Part shown: one piece after another, positions 63,846-64,000 of the stretch | Layout: each line of letters opens with the position of its first letter | Numbering within the stretch: position 1 is the stretch's first letter | Origin: Utricularia gibba | Lineage: Eukaryota; Streptophyta; Magnoliopsida; Lamiales; Lentibulariaceae | Direction: 5' to 3' | Assembly: GCA_002189035.1 (NCBI GenBank) | Contig: NEEC01000011.1 | Location: 2,542,001-2,606,000 of the forward strand | DNA: 64,000 nucleotides | Translations under genes and position numbers: made by a program | Notes under the pieces: generated by a model | The model's database searches: none | The model's input: only the letters and a program-made list of their open reading frames with translations | Told to the model about the DNA's origin: nothing

Positions 63846-64000
63846 GTTGATCTGGAAAAGTAATTAACAATGAATATTTTATCATAACATACAGAAAACA
63901 GCTCGTGTTGTACAAAAATGCAATTCCACAGGAAGTGATGCATAAAACATAACTCAGCCACAACAAGTGATCCTGAGAAAACTCATGAACAAGAACGCAT

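Overview
This window is nuclear DNA of a flowering plant. It has many-exon genes with GT-AG introns of about 60 to 600 bases, AT-rich spacers, pentatricopeptide-repeat genes, chloroplast NDH and J-domain genes, a plant MYB and ERF, a CBL-interacting kinase and a vacuolar pyrophosphatase. There is no operon, plasmid, phage or CRISPR structure. The species cannot be fixed from the sequence alone. Exon joins below were chosen by eye: splice sites plus continuous reading frame plus recalled family sequence. Within each model the exon phases add up, apart from the single-base problems stated.

Layout, left to right. 0.4-8 kb: PTI1-like kinase, U11/U12-25K-like ubiquitin-fold protein, KEG-like pseudokinase and CUE-domain protein, all plus strand. 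8-10.4 kb: AT-rich spacer with a Tourist-like MITE. 10.5-18.7 kb: 23-exon REC/TSS-type clustered-mitochondria/TPR protein. 20-24 kb: type I vacuolar H+-pyrophosphatase. 24.6-28.2 kb: small unknown coiled-coil gene, LINE remnant (minus), MRS2/CorA Mg2+ transporter. 28.7-36.7 kb: Ser-rich protein (minus), PPR (plus), R2R3-MYB (minus), receptor-like kinase (plus). 37.3-44.3 kb: ERF003-like factor (minus), PLP3 phosducin-like (minus), RPL7 (plus), CIPK (minus). 46.1-48.0 kb: PnsB1, an NDH subunit. 48.2-56.5 kb: 36-exon ABCC13-like transporter (minus). 57.2-60.6 kb: a defensin-like peptide gene lying in two short exons (plus), a PPR (minus), a J8-type J protein (minus). 61.1-63.8 kb: PP2C (minus).

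The genes do not form one pathway. From memory of Arabidopsis locus numbers, many look like neighbours there, spread over three segments: At1g15-16 (REC3, AVP1, PnsB1, MRS2-1), At1g80 (two PPRs, the RLK, RPL7, MRS2-10, J8) and At5g25 (CIPK25, ERF003, Ser-rich protein). That would fit an ancestral gene block later split by duplication and loss.

The observations most worth a second look: a probable AT-AC U12-type intron in the ABCC gene; GC-AG introns in the PP2C gene and probably the ABCC gene; a tandem duplication inside pyrophosphatase intron 1 that carries a decayed copy of exon 2; a 162-bp tandem duplication of the last exon of the receptor-like kinase; the defensin-like gene; and five one-base indels, each at or placeable in a short homopolymer of an otherwise intact conserved gene, which look more like consensus errors than five independent gene losses. 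I found no convincing undescribed system.
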